A DNA stretch of 64,000 nucleotides from Crossaster papposus (GCA_037893245.1 JBAIAA010000008.1:3058501-3122500); one strand, 5' to 3'; numbered from the stretch's first letter, positions 1 through 11,092 are shown. Made by a program: numbers and translations. Notes: generated from the sequence alone by a model not told the origin.

Positions 1-972
1 GAACCCAAATCAGCCACCTGTACCCGTCTTAGCGAATTGAGTGATATATCGCATGACAGTGTTAACCGCTTTCTCCAACGTGAAAACTTTGCTCCTGAAG
101 ATCTTTTTCTAGAAGCGTCAGCAAGGCTTATTCTTGAAGGTGGGACGCTATCGGTTGATGATACGGTGCTGGATAAACCTTATACCCATTACACGGCTTT
201 AGTCGGTCATTACTACTCAGGAAAGCACCACAAAACCGTCAAGGGTATTAATCTCATCACGCTTTATTACACGGACAGCAAAGGCTACAACTTGCCCGTT
301 AATTTCCGTATTTACAATCCAGCCGATGGCAAAACTAAAAATGACTACTTTGTCGATATGCTGAAAGAAGTACTGGCATGGGGACTCGAACCTGCATGTG
401 TTACCGGTGACTCTTGGTATAGCAGTATTGGAAACCTCAAAGCTGTGAAAAACAATGGTTTGGGTTTTATGTTCGCTGTTAAAAGCAACCGTACTGTCTC
501 TGTGCAAAAGGGTAACTACCAACAGGTGCAGAGCCTGGAGATTCCCGAAGAAGGAAAAACTGTATGGCTACGTAACTTTGGTCATGTACGACTCTACCGG
601 ACGCGACTCAAAAACGAGCTGCGCCATTACGTTGTTTACACTCCTCATGTCGGAGCAGATCTATCTCCACGATCTGCTTTTGATCAGCTGCACCAACATC
701 ATTGGGCGATCGAAGAGTATCACCGGGCATTAAAGCAACTCTGCAACATCGAGCGTTTTCAGGTGAGAGGGGAGCGACAGGTCCGGAATCATATTTTTGC
801 GGCTATCTTTGGCTATACCTGTCTTCAGGCGATGAAAGTATCAGGGTCACTCAGAAGCGTCTATAGCGTCAGGAAAGACGCCCTCAAAGAAGCTACCTGG
901 GATTTCATAAAAAGCTTCTCCGAGGGGAAGGAATGGTTGAGGCCATTTTTTGCCGGACCTGTCAATGCGTAA
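1..972 (+). CDS. IS-A transposase, 5'-partial
   Basis: This is a DDE transposase missing about 28 N-terminal residues because the window starts inside it; the open frame runs from base 1. Visible catalytic-type motifs are SVDDTVLDKP (first Asp), VTGDSWYSS (second Asp) and IEEYHRALKQ, a Y-R-E/K-like box with the last acidic residue, as in the IS4 superfamily. The sequence resembles IS701-type transposases most, but the 5-bp duplication is not the 4-bp YTAR usual there, so the family call is tentative. It differs from other copies by few residues (for example RSAFDQ instead of RSDFDQ), which indicates recent spread. Confidence 0.85.
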   Translation, partial: EPKSATCTRLSELSDISHDSVNRFLQRENFAPEDLFLEASARLILEGGTLSVDDTVLDKPYTHYTALVGHYYSGKHHKTVKGINLITLYYTDSKGYNLPVNFRIYNPADGKTKNDYFVDMLKEVLAWGLEPACVTGDSWYSSIGNLKAVKNNGLGFMFAVKSNRTVSVQKGNYQQVQSLEIPEEGKTVWLRNFGHVRLYRTRLKNELRHYVVYTPHVGADLSPRSAFDQLHQHHWAIEEYHRALKQLCNIERFQVRGERQVRNHIFAAIFGYTCLQAMKVSGSLRSVYSVRKDALKEATWDFIKSFSEGKEWLRPFFAGPVNA

Positions 973-978
973 GTTCTA
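1..978 (+). mobile_element. IS-A copy 1 (IS4/IS701-like), left end outside window
   Basis: This is the right-hand part of the commonest element in the window. It ends with the 20-bp terminal repeat CTGTCAATGCGTAAGTTCTA at 959-978. Compared with full 1117-bp copies, about 140 bp including the left end lie before base 1. It abuts GGCTA, the likely 5-bp target duplication, whose partner is outside the window. The insertion cuts the 3' end of the large gene on the opposite strand. Three other copies show perfect 5-bp duplications, which supports this boundary. Confidence 0.9.
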
Positions 979-3756
979 GGCTATTATAAGGCTTTCAACT
1001 TCAGCTGAGTCAGGATTATCAGTGGCAAGGAGTTCTGTTAATAAGGCCATTGCAGCAGTGGCTCGACTCAGAGCGACCTTAGTTTTTTCTGCTTCGTCTT
1101 TTGCTTCATCAGCCTGTGTAATTAAAGCCTGTAAATCCACCTTAAGCTTGCTTGTCTGTTTTGAGGCGGCTTTATGTTTGCTCAAAGCACTAACAGCGTT
1201 TTGAGCGGCTATTATAAGGCTTTCAACTTCAGCTGAGTCAGGGTTGTCAGTGGCAAGGAGCTCTCTTAATACTTTAATGGCATTGGATGCTTTTTTAATG
1301 GCAGCCTCAGCTTTTTTTGTTTTTTCTTCCTCTAAAGTATCGACTTCTGTTTGCATGCTAGTAAGCAGTTTTTTCATGGAGGTGAGGTCGCGTACACTCT
1401 CTGAATCCTCAGGATCAAGGTTGCCTTGAAGCTGTTTGAGTAATTCTTTAAATTTAGTAAGAAACTCCTCTCTTTCGCTGTCATTTTTGGCATTACTAAA
1501 CTGTTTTTTGGCTTTTCTGAGTTCTCTTAAAAGATGGTCATTATCTTTACTTTTAGATGTTGATGGATCTGAAATTTTCTCTTTTCCGAAGCTCTTTGTC
1601 AGTCGATTAACCTGATTTATGAGATCATTAATTTCATCATCATCTTCAATATCATGTTCTTTCAACTCTTCTATCAAAGCCAGTAGTTCTATTGGTAACG
1701 TGTATTTTTCGTGTTTGTTTTTTGTATTTCTTAATTCATTTAATTTTGTATTTATTCTTTCTTGAAGATCATTTTTATCGTTGTTGTCTTCTCTATTGTT
1801 GATTTTTCTATCGAGTCCTTTTATATCATCAAGAAGCCTTTTTGCTTTTCTCTTATTATTGCTGCTAAGATCACCTTCTAAATCGAGTATTTTATCTTCT
1901 ATTTCAGAGAGTCTGTTGTAAAGGTCTTCGGAATCAACATCATTATCATTGAGATCAGCTCTTAGCTGGCCGAGTTTATCTTCTAAGTCCTTCAAATACT
2001 CCGCATCTTCTTGATTAGAGGTTTTTTGACGTTTTATATCATCTCGCTCATCTAATTGACTTGTTGAGCGGGTTCTTTTTCTTCGAGTGGTACGGTTATC
2101 GTCAAAGTCACCTGTACGTTGGTTTCTTCTTCGAAGTACACGACGATCTTCAGTCTCTTCTAAATCACGGTCTGCTCTGCCAATTACTCTGTCATCATAC
2201 CCATCGTCGTCACGATACCTTTTCCCCGCACCTCTGCCTGTTTCTCTATTACCTCCTCTAAAGCCGTTAATTCTACTGTCCAGGATATCAAAGTCATTTG
2301 GGTCTAACATTGGCCCAATCAGATGTAGCATTTTGCGTGCAACACCAAGTTGTTGTGGTCTGACCCTTTGGCCTTTATCTTCCCAGTTGTCTAATAGTCT
2401 TTCTAATCTGGCCAAATCAGAAGTAATATCTTGACGAGGAATATTGAGCCTATTGGCTCCTCTTCTGGCATTGCTTGGAGGTCTTAAGTTGTTTATCCTA
2501 TCTGATAAAGCATCATAATCATCTTGTGATAGCCTATCTGCCATAGCATCTAGTATTTTGTTTGCAAGATCACGCTGTCCTCTATCTGCACCAAGTCGGC
2601 TTCCCTCTAATTTATCAAGCAGGTTTTCGAGCATGGATTGATCTATTTCTCCTCTTTGAGGAGATGCTTCCCGTCTGCGTTTTCTTGATAGAGGCTTTTC
2701 AGAAGATAACTCATCATTATCTAAAGGACCGTGTGTCACTATTTGCTCATTGTCCTGAGGTTTGCCTTCCTTGCTATGCTGGAGATTTTCTTTGCTAGGA
2801 GTAGTGTTAACTGTGATATTAGGACTAATAGTAACGTTACCACTATTAGTCGCAGACCCATTCAGCGTACCAGGTATTGTATTGCCCTGTGATGTCGGCT
2901 GTGCTGTATGTGGTTGTTGAACCGGTTGATGATGTGCTGGCATATTTCCATTGGTATTAGGCATATCTCCGAAGCCATTATCAACCATTGGCCGAGCATA
3001 GAATCCACCATTACCATATTGCTGTCCTGCCAGCTCCTGAGGATACATCATGGGGGGCTGGGGATCATACATCGGTATAGGTTGTTGCATGCCATAGGGA
3101 TTTTCCATAGGCATTGCAGGGGGTTGAGCACCTTGTGGCATACGATTAAGCAGATAATCAAGGGGAACATCAACGGGTCTATAAACGGCTGTCATTGCTT
3201 GTTGTTGTAGGTATTGAAGCATGGCAGGGTTGCCAGCAATTCTGGGGTCGTTTTGATGAGCGTGCAGGTTTTGCCCAATGTTTTGAGCAGCTGCAGAGAA
3301 ATCCTGATGTAAAGCAGCATAAATATTTCCGGAATTTTGTCGAATCTGTCCCAGAGTATTTTGATAGAGCTCCTGTATCTCAGGCCTGTTTTTTAACTCA
3401 GTGCCTGGAGGATCTACATCGATTTCTGTACCATCATTTGCCACAAAGACAATTTTAAATTGATTACCTAAGTCTCCGCTTTGCAATAATGGCAGTAACT
3501 CTATGGCAGATCCTGCCTGATCTTTTTCATATAACGATTGGTGAAAAGATTCAGGGGGCATAGTTAATTGAGAGGCAGAACGATCCTGTGTAATTGATTT
3601 TTGTGGAATAGATTTACCAGGGTTTTGTTGCACATGAGTTTGAGCTGGTACAGAAGAAGGTGCACCTGGTGTTGGTGGGGTATTTTGTGTTGTATTTGGA
3701 CTTACTGGTCCAAGTGGATTATATCCACCTGTACGATTTTGATTGTCAGGGTCCAT
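976..3756 (-). CDS. Large low-complexity/coiled-coil protein, C-terminus cut by IS-A
   Basis: This reads 926 residues from ATG at 3756; its stop codon TAG is supplied by the end of IS-A, so the natural C-terminus is lost. I do not recognise the family. The N-terminal 60 residues are Pro/Gln/Thr-rich with no signal peptide. Residues of about 80-190 look folded. About 200-330 is Pro/Met/Gln/Asn-rich. Near 355 there is a basic cluster (SRKRRR). Residues of about 540-900 are highly charged and heptad-like, probably coiled coil. The last part contains two copies of a 76-residue repeat ending LLATDNPDSAEVESLIIA, cut in the second copy. This composition could suit a secreted effector or a cytoskeletal-type protein, but that is speculation. 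The gene stands alone and diverges from the pst operon. Confidence 0.75.
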   Translation of the reverse strand: MDPDNQNRTGGYNPLGPVSPNTTQNTPPTPGAPSSVPAQTHVQQNPGKSIPQKSITQDRSASQLTMPPESFHQSLYEKDQAGSAIELLPLLQSGDLGNQFKIVFVANDGTEIDVDPPGTELKNRPEIQELYQNTLGQIRQNSGNIYAALHQDFSAAAQNIGQNLHAHQNDPRIAGNPAMLQYLQQQAMTAVYRPVDVPLDYLLNRMPQGAQPPAMPMENPYGMQQPIPMYDPQPPMMYPQELAGQQYGNGGFYARPMVDNGFGDMPNTNGNMPAHHQPVQQPHTAQPTSQGNTIPGTLNGSATNSGNVTISPNITVNTTPSKENLQHSKEGKPQDNEQIVTHGPLDNDELSSEKPLSRKRRREASPQRGEIDQSMLENLLDKLEGSRLGADRGQRDLANKILDAMADRLSQDDYDALSDRINNLRPPSNARRGANRLNIPRQDITSDLARLERLLDNWEDKGQRVRPQQLGVARKMLHLIGPMLDPNDFDILDSRINGFRGGNRETGRGAGKRYRDDDGYDDRVIGRADRDLEETEDRRVLRRRNQRTGDFDDNRTTRRKRTRSTSQLDERDDIKRQKTSNQEDAEYLKDLEDKLGQLRADLNDNDVDSEDLYNRLSEIEDKILDLEGDLSSNNKRKAKRLLDDIKGLDRKINNREDNNDKNDLQERINTKLNELRNTKNKHEKYTLPIELLALIEELKEHDIEDDDEINDLINQVNRLTKSFGKEKISDPSTSKSKDNDHLLRELRKAKKQFSNAKNDSEREEFLTKFKELLKQLQGNLDPEDSESVRDLTSMKKLLTSMQTEVDTLEEEKTKKAEAAIKKASNAIKVLRELLATDNPDSAEVESLIIAAQNAVSALSKHKAASKQTSKLKVDLQALITQADEAKDEAEKTKVALSRATAAMALLTELLATDNPDSAEVESLIIA
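979..1260 (-). repeat. Two direct repeats encoding a 76-residue protein repeat
   Basis: The stretch at 979-1032 recurs with three visible base changes at 1207-1260. The 228-bp period keeps the reading frame, so it is a 76-residue repeat in the protein. IS-A inserted exactly at the start of the outer copy, so further repeats may lie on the far side of the element. Confidence 0.8.
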
Positions 3757-3950
3757 TATTTCATTCCATAATCTTTTTATATATGGAATTAATTATAGCC
3801 AGATGTCAATAAAAAACATTGAGTCAAATTTGTATCTTTTGTTATTTAAAGTAGTGTTTTTTTATTTAATATAAAGGTTTTTTGTCGTGAGTTTTATTCC
3901 ATCTTTTTTACTGTCTTTAAAGTGGGTTTATTTAAAAGTTCATACTTTTT

Positions 3951-3968
3951 TAGTCATGAAACTGTCAT
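3951..3968 (+). promoter_or_regulatory. Pho box upstream of pstA
   Basis: TAGTCATGAAACTGTCAT matches the PhoB-binding pattern of two CTGTCAT-like heptamers separated by 4 bp. It lies 46 bp before the pstA start chosen here. The core TCATNAAACTGTCA recurs upstream of the broken pstS-like gene at 58520-58537, which strengthens both calls. It predicts induction of pstAB-phoU by PhoB under phosphate limitation. Confidence 0.65.
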
Positions 3969-4014
3969 AATTTATCGCCACTCTTTCCAGATATATGTAG
4001 CGCAGGCAGTAGGA

Positions 4015-5667
4015 ATGAATAAATGGTTTAAAAGTGGCTCTCCCTGGGTGTGGCTCAATGCTGGGGCCGTCGCTGTTTGTTTGATTCTGGTTGTGGGTTT
4101 GTTGACGCTGATTGCCGCACGTGGTCTTGGGCATTTCTGGCCGGGGGCTGTGATGGTTGCTGACTATCCCCTTTCAGGAGAACATTCACAACGGATTGCC
4201 GGAGAGATTGTCGACAGTGAAACTGTGTCAAAAGCCCGACTGCAAGGGGTTGGGCTATCAGTCGATACGCTGCCAGAGGTTGTTACGCGAGAGTTGTGGC
4301 AGTTAGGGAATAAAGACCTGCAGGGGCGTGACTTTGTGTGGGTGGTCAAACCCTGGCTAACAAACAGACACTACCCCCAACATATTGTCACACTGGAGCG
4401 GAGGGCGTGGGGCAATTTTTATGGCTATCTGCAGAATGTAAAAGAAGATGGCAGAGTTGTGGCCTCCGGTGAGAAAGCTTGGTTAAGCCTGCAGTCTCGA
4501 CTATCGCGAGTGTTAGCTATCTATAGTCAGATTGGTCATCTGGAAAAGCATCGTGTCAGTGCCATCAATGCTGAACTGGAAGCATTGCGGCTAAAGCGTC
4601 ATGCGTTGATGCTGAATAATGCATTGACGCCTGATAGTGACAAGCAGATCAAAATTCAGGAAATGACAGCACAACGTCGCTCTGAGCAACTGGGTGATCA
4701 GCTGACTGAGCTCCACTCGGCATTGGCCCGCGACCGTTTTACGGCGATTACTGTCGATGGCCTCAGCATAGAGCAAGCAGTTAGTACCATTGTCAGGGCT
4801 TATCGACCCAATGCGATGTCTTTGACAGAGAAACTGTACTTTTATGGCGACAAGCTGGGCGAATTTCTTTCGGCGGATCCCAGAGAGGCGAATACGGAAG
4901 GCGGTGTTTTTCCCGCGATATTCGGCACTATTATACTCGTCATTCTTATGTCGGTCATTGTTACGCCGTTTGGCATTGTTGCAGCTGTTTATTTGAGAGA
5001 GTACGCGAGCCAAGGTATCGTAACACGCATTATTCGCATTGCGGTCAATAATCTGGCAGGTGTGCCTGCTATTGTTTATGGCGTATTTGGTTTGGGTTTT
5101 TTTATTTATTTTCTTGGGGGGAATATTGATCAGTTATTTTTTCCTGAGGCATTGCCTTCTCCCACCTTTGGTACCCCAGGATTGTTGTGGGCTGCACTGA
5201 CGCTGTCGATTTTAACGCTGCCAACAGTGATTGTTGCCACAGAAGAAGGGCTGGCCCGTATACCGGCCTCTGTTCGGGAAGGTAGCCTTGCGTTGGGGGC
5301 AACGAAAGCAGAGACGTTATGGCATGTTGTTCTTCCAATGGCCAGCCCTGCTATGATGACAGGCCTTATTCTTGCCATTGCCCGAGCCGCTGGCGAGGTG
5401 GCGCCATTAATGCTGGTCGGTGTTGTCAAGCTGGCGCCTACTTTACCGGTTGATGGTAATTACCCTTTTTTACATCTGGATCAAAAGTTTATGCATCTGG
5501 GGTTTCATATTTATGATGTAGGCTTTCAGAGCCCGAATGTAGAAGCGGCCCGTCCTCTTGTTTATGCAACCGCTTTGTTGCTCATCATTATTATTGCCAC
5601 CTTAAATTTGACGGCAGTCACTTTGCGTAATCACCTGCGTGAAAAATACAAAAGCTGGGACGTGTAA
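4015..5667 (+). CDS. pstA: Phosphate ABC transporter permease PstA
   Basis: This is an inner-membrane permease of the high-affinity phosphate transporter PstSCAB. The chosen start is ATG 4015 (MNKWFKSG), giving 550 residues; the longer frame from GTG 3922 would run across the Pho box. It has one N-terminal membrane segment (residues about 13-36), then about 270 largely soluble residues with an EAL-R-LK coiled region. The permease core holds about five membrane segments and the EAA-like loop [22 protein letters not shown]. The long N-terminal domain is typical of the enlarged PstA of many gammaproteobacteria (family knowledge). The stop overlaps the pstB start by one base (TAATG). The partner permease gene pstC is not adjacent, which is unusual. 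Confidence 0.92.
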   Translation: MNKWFKSGSPWVWLNAGAVAVCLILVVGLLTLIAARGLGHFWPGAVMVADYPLSGEHSQRIAGEIVDSETVSKARLQGVGLSVDTLPEVVTRELWQLGNKDLQGRDFVWVVKPWLTNRHYPQHIVTLERRAWGNFYGYLQNVKEDGRVVASGEKAWLSLQSRLSRVLAIYSQIGHLEKHRVSAINAELEALRLKRHALMLNNALTPDSDKQIKIQEMTAQRRSEQLGDQLTELHSALARDRFTAITVDGLSIEQAVSTIVRAYRPNAMSLTEKLYFYGDKLGEFLSADPREANTEGGVFPAIFGTIILVILMSVIVTPFGIVAAVYLREYASQGIVTRIIRIAVNNLAGVPAIVYGVFGLGFFIYFLGGNIDQLFFPEALPSPTFGTPGLLWAALTLSILTLPTVIVATEEGLARIPASVREGSLALGATKAETLWHVVLPMASPAMMTGLILAIARAAGEVAPLMLVGVVKLAPTLPVDGNYPFLHLDQKFMHLGFHIYDVGFQSPNVEAARPLVYATALLLIIIIATLNLTAVTLRNHLREKYKSWDV

Positions 5668-6524
5668 TGGGTATAAACATGAAACATAACGATGAAAAAC
5701 GACCCGATATATCGGCGTTAAATTTCGACAGTCTGAGACGAAGACGCCATAAAGCGAATTTGGCAGATGAGGAAAACTACCTTGATATCAAAAACCTCAA
5801 TCTATATTACGATAACAAGCAGGTACTGTTTGGTATTTCCATGATGATACCGCGAAAAAGAGTAACTGCGTTTATTGGTCCGTCAGGCTGTGGTAAGTCA
5901 ACGCTGCTTCGCTCATTCAACCGAATGAATGACCTTGTGGAGGGCTGTAAGGTCACGGGCGACATTTATATGGATAACAGCAATATTTATGGTAAATCAG
6001 TCAACGTGACAGACCTTCGGCGGCGGGTAGGTATGGTCTTCCAGAAACCCAACCCATTCCCCAAAACGGTGTATGAAAATGTTGCTTATGGCCTACGTAT
6101 ACAAGGGATTAAGAAAAAAAGGGTGCTTGATGAAGTGATTGAGTGGGCATTGCAATCGGCGGCCTTATGGGATGAAGTAAAAGACCGGCTCCATGAAAAT
6201 GCATTGGAACTCTCGGGAGGTCAACAACAGCGGCTGGTGATTGCCAGAACCATTGCTGTTGAGCCTGAAGTGTTGCTATTAGATGAGCCTGCATCATCTC
6301 TGGACCCTATCTCAACGCTAAAGATTGAGGAACTGATCTCCACGCTAAAGTCCCAGTTTACCATTGCTATTGTGACGCATAATATGCAGCAAGCCGCCAG
6401 AGTGTGTGACTACACAGCCTTTATGCATATGGGAAAGCTGATTGAATATGATGATACTGATACGGTTTTCACGAACCCGAAACAAAAGCAAACTGAGGAT
6501 TACATCACGGGTCGGTATGGTTGA
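5667..6524 (+). CDS. pstB: Phosphate ABC transporter ATPase PstB
   Basis: This cytoplasmic ATPase powers phosphate import with PstC and PstA. It has 285 residues; about 40 residues precede the usual PstB start, and ATG 5679 is an alternative start. Walker A is GPSGCGKST, the Q-loop is in [21 protein letters not shown], the signature is LSGGQQQRL, Walker B is [12 protein letters not shown], and the switch His is in [14 protein letters not shown]. The start overlaps the pstA stop, so translation is coupled. Phosphate-specific features such as the FNRMNDL segment after Walker A support PstB over other ABC ATPases. Confidence 0.96.
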   Translation: MGINMKHNDEKRPDISALNFDSLRRRRHKANLADEENYLDIKNLNLYYDNKQVLFGISMMIPRKRVTAFIGPSGCGKSTLLRSFNRMNDLVEGCKVTGDIYMDNSNIYGKSVNVTDLRRRVGMVFQKPNPFPKTVYENVAYGLRIQGIKKKRVLDEVIEWALQSAALWDEVKDRLHENALELSGGQQQRLVIARTIAVEPEVLLLDEPASSLDPISTLKIEELISTLKSQFTIAIVTHNMQQAARVCDYTAFMHMGKLIEYDDTDTVFTNPKQKQTEDYITGRYG

Positions 6525-6784
6525 ATATACCATTGCTAGTCAATATTACGTTGCTGCCGATCGGATCAACGATAACTTACAGTCTCATGAGACTTCGTTC
6601 GGTGACTGTCTGGTAGCCTCTTGACATTCAATGAATATAGAGGGGCGTCATATAGCTGAAACAAATCTGTGAGATAGTGCCCAGAGGCTAAAGCATTATT
6701 TTTCTTAAGCCTGCAATGGCCTTACTCCACCCCTTCAGTCTGAAAGACTCACGGATATTACGCGTTAACATTGGCACACAGTAT

Positions 6785-7513
6785 ATGGATAACAGAAACG
6801 ACCACTTAACCTTACACATCTCACAACAGTTTAATGTTGAGCTGGAAGATTTGCGTAATGGATTGCTAGCGATGGGAGGGCAGGTAGAAAGGCAGGTATC
6901 GGACGCTGTTGAGGCTCTTTTGCAGGCAGACAGTAAGCTGGCTCATTTAGTGTCAGACAAGGATGAAGAGATCAATGATATGGAGTTATCCATTGATGAA
7001 GAATGTACCCGTATTTTGGCCAGGCGGCAGCCAGCAGCCAGTGACCTCAGGCTGGTGATTGCTTGCACAAAGGCGGCGACAGATTTAGAGCGTATAGGCG
7101 ATGAATCTGCCAAAATTGCGCGTTTTGCTATCGAACTGTGCGAGCAGGGTGAGCCTCCTTGGGGCTATAGAGAAATGAATTTCATTGGAGACCATGTTTG
7201 TCAGATGGTAAAGGAGGCACTGAATGCCTTTGCGCGTTTTGATGTGGATGTAGCACTGACTGTTGTAAAGGAAGACTTGTCTGTGGATAAAGAGTATAAG
7301 AAAGCCAACAAGGTTTTAGTTCAATATATGAAAAATCATCCACAATCTATTGAAAAAATAGTGAGTGTGATGTGGGTCTTACGCTCCCTTGAGCGCATTG
7401 GTGATCATGCCCGTAATATTGCAGAGTATGTTATTTATTGGGTGAAAGGCATTGATATACGTCATCAGACATTAAAAGGCATACAGAAAGAATTATTGTT
7501 AAGTCGAATGTAA
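6785..7513 (+). CDS. phoU: Phosphate uptake regulator PhoU
   Basis: This soluble, all-helical regulator dampens PhoR/PhoB signalling and Pst activity when phosphate is plentiful. The chosen start ATG 6785 (MDNRNDHLTLHISQQF) gives 242 residues, normal for PhoU; the frame stays open 23 codons upstream. It carries the two tandem three-helix PhoU repeats, each with the metal-binding pattern (ATDLERIGDESAKIA near residue 95 and LRSLERIGDHARNIAEY near 200). It lies 260 bp after pstB, a wider gap than usual with no obvious terminator in it. A terminator follows the gene. Confidence 0.95.
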   Translation: MDNRNDHLTLHISQQFNVELEDLRNGLLAMGGQVERQVSDAVEALLQADSKLAHLVSDKDEEINDMELSIDEECTRILARRQPAASDLRLVIACTKAATDLERIGDESAKIARFAIELCEQGEPPWGYREMNFIGDHVCQMVKEALNAFARFDVDVALTVVKEDLSVDKEYKKANKVLVQYMKNHPQSIEKIVSVMWVLRSLERIGDHARNIAEYVIYWVKGIDIRHQTLKGIQKELLLSRM

Positions 7514-7536
7514 AATTAATGACGTATAGAATTATT

Positions 7537-7566
7537 AAGGATTGCTAACGTAATCCTTATTTTTTT
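7537..7566 (+). terminator. Rho-independent terminator after phoU
   Basis: The stem AAGGATT/AATCCTT with an 8-base loop is followed by a run of T, 24 bp after the phoU stop. It would end the pstAB-phoU transcript. Confidence 0.75.
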
Positions 7567-9446
7567 ATGGGGCATTTATATGTAGGTGACGACTTTCTGA
7601 CAATGCAATGTTGTAATAATAAAAAATAATCAATATATGTTAAAGGTGTTTTTTCTGGACTAATCTAAAAAAATAAATATTCTCAATTAATAAGCTTGGT
7701 TTTATACCATCTCCAGAAATAAACTGATTCGGTTGAGTAGTACGATAGGCTAACCAGAAGGTTATCATGGACTCAACAATGACAGAAGAAGCCTGGGATA
7801 TCCCGGAAGATCACCAGGCAGGGACGGATCCACTACTGGCCTGCCTTGCAATTCTAACGCGTCACTACGGCAATGCGTATTCTCCAGAATCTTTAATTTC
7901 TGGTTTGCCTCTGGAAAAACGTATGTTAACGCCTGATCTTTTTATTCGGGCAGCTGACCGAGCAGGTTTATCGACAAAGCTACATAGGCGTGAACTCTCT
8001 GAAATATCCGCGCTGGTAGTACCCGCCGTTTTATTATTAAAAAATAAAAAATCCTGTATTTTATTGCGTATCGATCACGAACAAGGCAATGCAACGGTGA
8101 TCATTCCAGATACAGGTGAAGGCAAAAAAGAAATAGCAGTAATTGAGCTTAATGAATATTATAATGGTCATGTCATTTATGGAAGAGCCAAGCACCGTTA
8201 TGATAAGCGCGCACCAAAAAGCTTGAATATTCGTTCACGGCATTGGTTTTGGGGCACTATTCTTGGTTCATGGAGAATATACCGGGATGTTTTATTTGCT
8301 TCTCTGCTAATTAATATTTTTGTTATTGCCAGTCCTCTGTTTACTATGAATGTCTATGACAGAGTGGTACCTAATCAGGCCTTTGATACCTTGTGGGTTT
8401 TAGCGATTGGTGCTTTTCTTGTTTTTACATTTGATTTTGTCTTGAAAATGATTAGAGGCTATTTCATTGACCTGGCGGGAAAAAAATCAGATATTCTATT
8501 GTCAGCAAGAATTATGGAGCGTGTGATGGGGCTCAGTATGTCAGCCAGACCACCCTCTGTCGGATCTTTTGCTAAAAATCTGCAGGACTTTGATAGCATT
8601 CGTGATTTTATTACGTCATCCACCGTGACGGCATTGGTAGATTTACCTTTTACAGTCATTATTTTGTTTGTCATCTTTATTCTCGGTGGTCCTGTCGCGA
8701 TTATTCCTTTTGTAGGTATGGTCATGATTGGGTTATACAGCTATTTCATTCAAACCCCATTGAAAAGCTCTGTAGAAAAAACGCTTCGTTCAAACTCTCA
8801 GAAAAGTGCCACATTAATAGAGAGTCTTTCAGGTATGGAAGCGTTGAAAATAGCGCAAGCTGAGGGTGAAATTCAACATAAGTGGGAAAAAGCGGTTGGC
8901 CACATTGCTACCTGGAGCATTAAAACAAAACTATTAAGCTCATCTGCCACAACATTCAGTGCTTATGTGCAACAGGTGACGACCATTGGCATTGTGATTA
9001 CGGGTGTTTATCTGATTACTAACGGTGATTTAAGTATGGGTGGGCTGATTGCTGTTTCTATGCTCTCTGGCCGCTGCCTTGCCCCCATGGCTCAAATTGC
9101 TGGATTCGCGACTCGCTATAATCAGGCATGCTCTGCTTTGGATGGTTTGAATAAAGTGATGGAAATGCCAACGGAGCGCGCCATTGACCGTGACTACGTT
9201 CATCGCCCCGATCTTACAGGTCATCTGCAGTTTGAAGATGTTGATTTCAAATACCCAGAACAGGAAATTCATGCGCTACGTGATATCTCTCTTAATATCA
9301 AGGCGGGTGAAAAGGTCGGTATTATTGGGCGCATTGGTTCTGGGAAAACCACCCTTGAAAAAATGATTCTTGGGCTCTACGAACCTGAAGCCGGTGCCAT
9401 ACGTATAGATGGTGTTGACCTTCGGCAAATTAACCCAACGGACTTA

Positions 9447-10745
9447 GGGAAGCGGCAATTAAGAAATTACCAGTTTTGGAACGATCATAACGTTCCATTT
9501 TTTCAGCTCTGGGTTACGCAGAATATAATGATTAATTTTTGCTAACCCAGATTTACAGAGCTTTACACCCTTTTCATAGGTTCTATCCAATAGTGCAACA
9601 ATAGGACTGATGCATCTCCACGTCATGCTTTTTGTCCACTCAATAACCGCTGTTGCTGTATTCAATAAAGCTCCACCCCAGTGATCCTCCAGAAATGCCC
9701 AAGACCTTTCAATGGGATTGTACTTGCTGTGATAAGGAGGGTAGTAAACAAGGTGAATTTTTAACCCTGTTGCCTGAGCAAACATGACCATTCTGAAAAG
9801 AAACTGGGTTCTATGGCTGTTGTTTTCTGGGCCGTTGTCCGCGTAGATAACCAGCTCATCTATATGCTGATAGCTTTCTTTAATGCCCGACCACCACTGC
9901 TCCAGAGCATCACAGATAAAGTCACTGGTTTTATAAGAGACCCCGTAAAATACGCTGAGTTGGTCATTGTCCAGATTCAGAATACCAAAAGGAATCATTT
10001 TGTCTTTTTTCGCCATATCATGATCCAGCGCCTTGACGGCTGAGGAACCTCTATCTTGTCCACCCCGAGAAAAATCTCCGAGATTGACCGTTGCTTTGCA
10101 GTCTATGCTGAGTTGTAAGACATTGTTTCTTTGGTCGGCCTCTTCCCTAACTCTGCGGATATTGGCAAAGATGGCATCGGTTTCCGGAATTTTTTTTCAG
10201 GCTTTGTTTTTTCAACCTTACGCAGCTTGTATCCCAAACGATTCAAGATATTATTGATAGTGCGCACTTGAGGAAGGGAATCGTTATCCCAGTCTTTTTC
10301 TTCTATCAATTTCTGCCGTACACTTTTTGCTGTCACTCGTGTATAGGCAAACGTATTGCGTAGCTGAGGGTCTGCCTGACTTTCCGGTTCTACAAGGCAG
10401 CGAATATCCTCTGCCAATTGTGGCGAGACATCTTCACTCTTTCGCTTCCCGGATGAAGCATAGTTTCCGTAACAGATCATCCCTGTGCATTTTTCATGCA
10501 TACCCAGTTCTACGGTATGACGACCAAAACCAAACTCAGTTTCAGTGAGACGGGGGCTGCCATAGCAGAGTGTTTCAGCCACCTCAGCCACAAACAACCT
10601 GCGATCATGGCCTTTCAGTTTCTTTGCGGCGAGCTTAAGAAGACTCTTACATTCTGGGGCAACATCAATTGTGGTATTCATAGCGGCAAAGGCGAAAGGG
10701 AAGAAAGACTCACCATACTCCGGTAAACTTCTCTATGCCACTCCC
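9447..10745 (-). mobile_element. ISAzo13-family insertion sequence
   Basis: The 1299-bp element is inserted in the exporter gene. Ends GGGAAGCGGC and GCCACTCCC (inverted, imperfect) are flanked by CTTA on both sides (9443-9446 and 10746-10749). Without it the exporter frame reads through as [13 protein letters not shown]. The transposase is on the minus strand and occupies nearly the whole element. Confidence 0.8.
9459..10681 (-). CDS. ISAzo13-family transposase, two frames joined by -1 shift
   Basis: The first frame starts at ATG 10681 (MNTTIDVAPECKSLLKLAAK) and runs to 10103; the second runs to 9459. The frames overlap at a run of eight A on the coding strand (10190-10197 as T on the plus strand). 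A -1 shift there changes KPEKKFRKP to KPEKKIPETDAIFANIRR and restores a continuous ISAzo13-type protein. Catalytic residues are seen in SIDCKATVNLGDFS, YADNGPENNS and NPIERSWAFLE. The A8 run could support programmed slippage, or the shift could be a disabling indel. Confidence 0.85.
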
Positions 10746-11092
10746 CTTACGGAGCTGCATCGGTTGTGTCTCACAAGATATTATGCTGTTCTATGGGAGT
10801 ATAAAGGAAAATATCACGCTGGGTGCCAGCCATGTGGATGATGCAGTGCTTCTTAAAGCTGCAGAAAGTGCGGGTGTGACTGATTTTGCCAACAAGCACC
10901 CCCAGGGACTGGATATGAATGTTGGAGAGCGTGGCCAGAACCTATCCGGTGGACAACGTCAAAGCATTGCACTGGCAAGAGCTTTGTTAATGGACCCACC
11001 TATCCTTTTACTGGATGAGCCTTCCAGCGCCATGGATAATACAACGGAACTTCGTGTCAAACAGCAGTTAGCTGCTCGGGGCAAGGATAAAA

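Noticed and set aside
217..522. A 101-residue minus-strand frame conserved in every IS-A copy
   Set aside because: It is antisense to the transposase and is conserved only because the element is; it has no ribosome-binding site.
3922..4014. A longer PstA starting at GTG 3922
   Set aside because: The extension overlaps the Pho box and promoter and adds no conserved sequence; ATG 4015 starts a normal membrane segment.
4591..5013. A 140-residue minus-strand frame inside pstA
   Set aside because: It is antisense to conserved PstA sequence and has no recognisable motif.
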